From Onchidella celtica (taxonomy: Eukaryota; Mollusca; Gastropoda; Systellommatophora; Onchidiidae), in assembly GCA_963931925.1 (NCBI GenBank), contig OZ007574.1, forward strand, positions 31,585,461 through 31,649,460: a DNA stretch of 64,000 nt. The letters are read 5' to 3'. This document shows positions 62,947 through 64,000 of this stretch, piece after piece. The translations under genes and the position numbers were made by a program. Under the pieces are notes generated by a model, which saw nothing but the letters and a program-made list of their open reading frames with translations, did not search any database and had not been told where the DNA came from. The number at the start of each line of letters is the position of its first letter. Position 1 is the stretch's first letter.

Positions 62947-63364
62947 CAGTATTTCTGAGCATTTTTTGTCTCACCCCCATTTCAATTCATTTTTAAAAAT
63001 CGTGCACCCCACCATGATCTGTCCAGCGTCCAAGAATGCGCACAACCGACCAGGTTGCGTATAGCATTTAAAGTCATGCATCTGTTAATTTCGATGTTTT
63101 AATCCGCATTAAACAAGGAAATCACCAACACGGCATAAACAAACAACAGTTTATCTGTACAGTCAAGTTAAAATACACTATGAAATTAAGAAGTCTATGA
63201 AAACCCCCTACGCCACTTTCTGAAGTCCAACACCACACCAGATATTGCTACGCTCCACTGGTGGGGCAGCGGGCAGCTACTAAATGCAAAAAAAAAGGGA
63301 AAGGTTTAGATCATGTTTCTCAGCCTTTTTTCCCCCTTGCCCTACTTCAATTTGAGAAACGCTG
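62947..63364. mobile_element. hAT-like element, possibly nested pair
   Basis: Left end CAGTATTTCTGAGC and right end GAGAAACGCTG are inverted. Flanks are GTTTAGAC (62939-62946) and GTTTAGAT (63365-63372). A second left end, CATGTTTCTCAGCC, starts at 63312 and is preceded by GTTTAGAT (63304-63311), so a 53-bp inner element with a perfect 8-bp duplication is an alternative reading. Confidence 0.55.
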
Positions 63365-63419
63365 GTTTAGATCAACTTGCATAACTGTTAGTCCGAAAAA
63401 GGTTCCTTTAACGTCACAG

Positions 63420-63645
63420 ACTAAATTTTATGCCCACTTTAGAGGTGCCTTGGCAGATCGAAGTTGAGAAGCGTAGGCCAAACAAGGCCGGCTGCTAAGA
63501 CAAATTTTTTTTAAAAACTTAATCCCTTTCAAATAGTATCAAACAAGTATACAATTATTACAAATACAACAACAACAACAACAAAGAGAACAAGATAAAT
63601 AAAAAGAAGAAAAATAAAAGGTACAACTGCCAAGGCCAGAAATGC
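63420..63645 (+). repeat. SINE family G, 3' part only
   Basis: GAAGCGTAGGCCAAACAAGG, CCGGCTGCTAAGAC, CTTAATCCCTTTC and an AACAACAACAAC stretch parallel the 3' half of 57385-57750. Head missing. Confidence 0.5.
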
Positions 63646-64000
63646 CCAGAAGGCAAAAACCTATAACAATACATGAATTTAAAGCAGTTATTGTTTGTTT
63701 ATTTTGTCCTCCCTGGTGACGCATGATAATCAAATACATCTGATGGACTTCACAGCAATTCCTATAGGATCAGTATTTCCTGCTTCAGCATTCTAAAAAT
63801 TTGTTCAAACACGCCTTGGCATAATATTTAATAAAACGCTGAAAGAAAAGGCGCTAACAAAATCCATGTTCTCTAATAAAGAGAAGGATGTTATCTTGCA
63901 AGAAATCTTTATATTTTTTTCTATTTTGTCGTGCCAAAACCCTCCAACTTTTGAAGTTTTTTTTATAGTTAAGTTCACGTGGAGGATGTTTCCTTGTCTA
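63646..64000. other. non-coding, no gene seen
   Basis: AT-rich sequence running to the window edge without supported features. Confidence 0.4.

Overview
The window reads as repeat-rich, non-coding DNA from an animal genome. The LINE, SINE and DNA-transposon types and the many long minisatellites suggest a marine lophotrochozoan, most likely a gastropod mollusc; that assignment is an inference. I find no convincing host gene, tRNA, rRNA or CRISPR array. The only long reading frames with recognisable domains belong to transposable elements. The other long frames are translations of tandem repeats.

Layout. 0-17 kb: dispersed repeats (hAT-like, piggyBac-like and other MITEs, tRNA-derived SINEs), a solo LTR with a perfect 5-bp target duplication (5720-6594), a perfect 125-bp tandem duplication (12746-12995) and decayed LINE 3' ends (15.5-16.3 kb). 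17-24 kb: a Ty3/Gypsy-class element whose pol places integrase before reverse transcriptase (Gmr1-like order), with a candidate 3' LTR downstream. 24-28 kb: MITEs, a ~140-bp tandem satellite and SINEs. 28922-33116: a 4195-bp DNA transposon with perfect 30-bp inverted ends and a perfect 8-bp target duplication. It holds a decayed plus-strand gene piece that I think belongs to the uncharacterised DUF7869-type family. A 410-bp palindromic element with a perfect 9-bp target duplication is nested inside it. 33-39 kb: SINE with a nested hAT element, a second foldback element, and a 32-bp minisatellite with embedded hairpins. 39329-42571: a complete-looking RTE-type LINE with one long ORF, inserted in an older LINE 3' end with a 12-bp duplication. 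43-50 kb: minisatellites, MITEs, degenerate ~145-bp tandem repeats. 50-55 kb: 5'-truncated RTE copy, MITEs, another LINE end carrying a solo LTR. 55-60.5 kb: very long simple-sequence and minisatellite arrays. 60.5-64 kb: dispersed repeats and hAT-like elements.

The insertions can be ordered relative to each other: LTR into LINE tail, hAT into SINE, RTE into LINE, palindrome into TIR transposon, LTR into tandem repeat. The most interesting items are the 4.2-kb TIR transposon with its DUF7869-like gene remnant, the palindrome nested in it, and the integrase-first Gypsy element. All repeat comparisons and copy counts were made by eye within this window.
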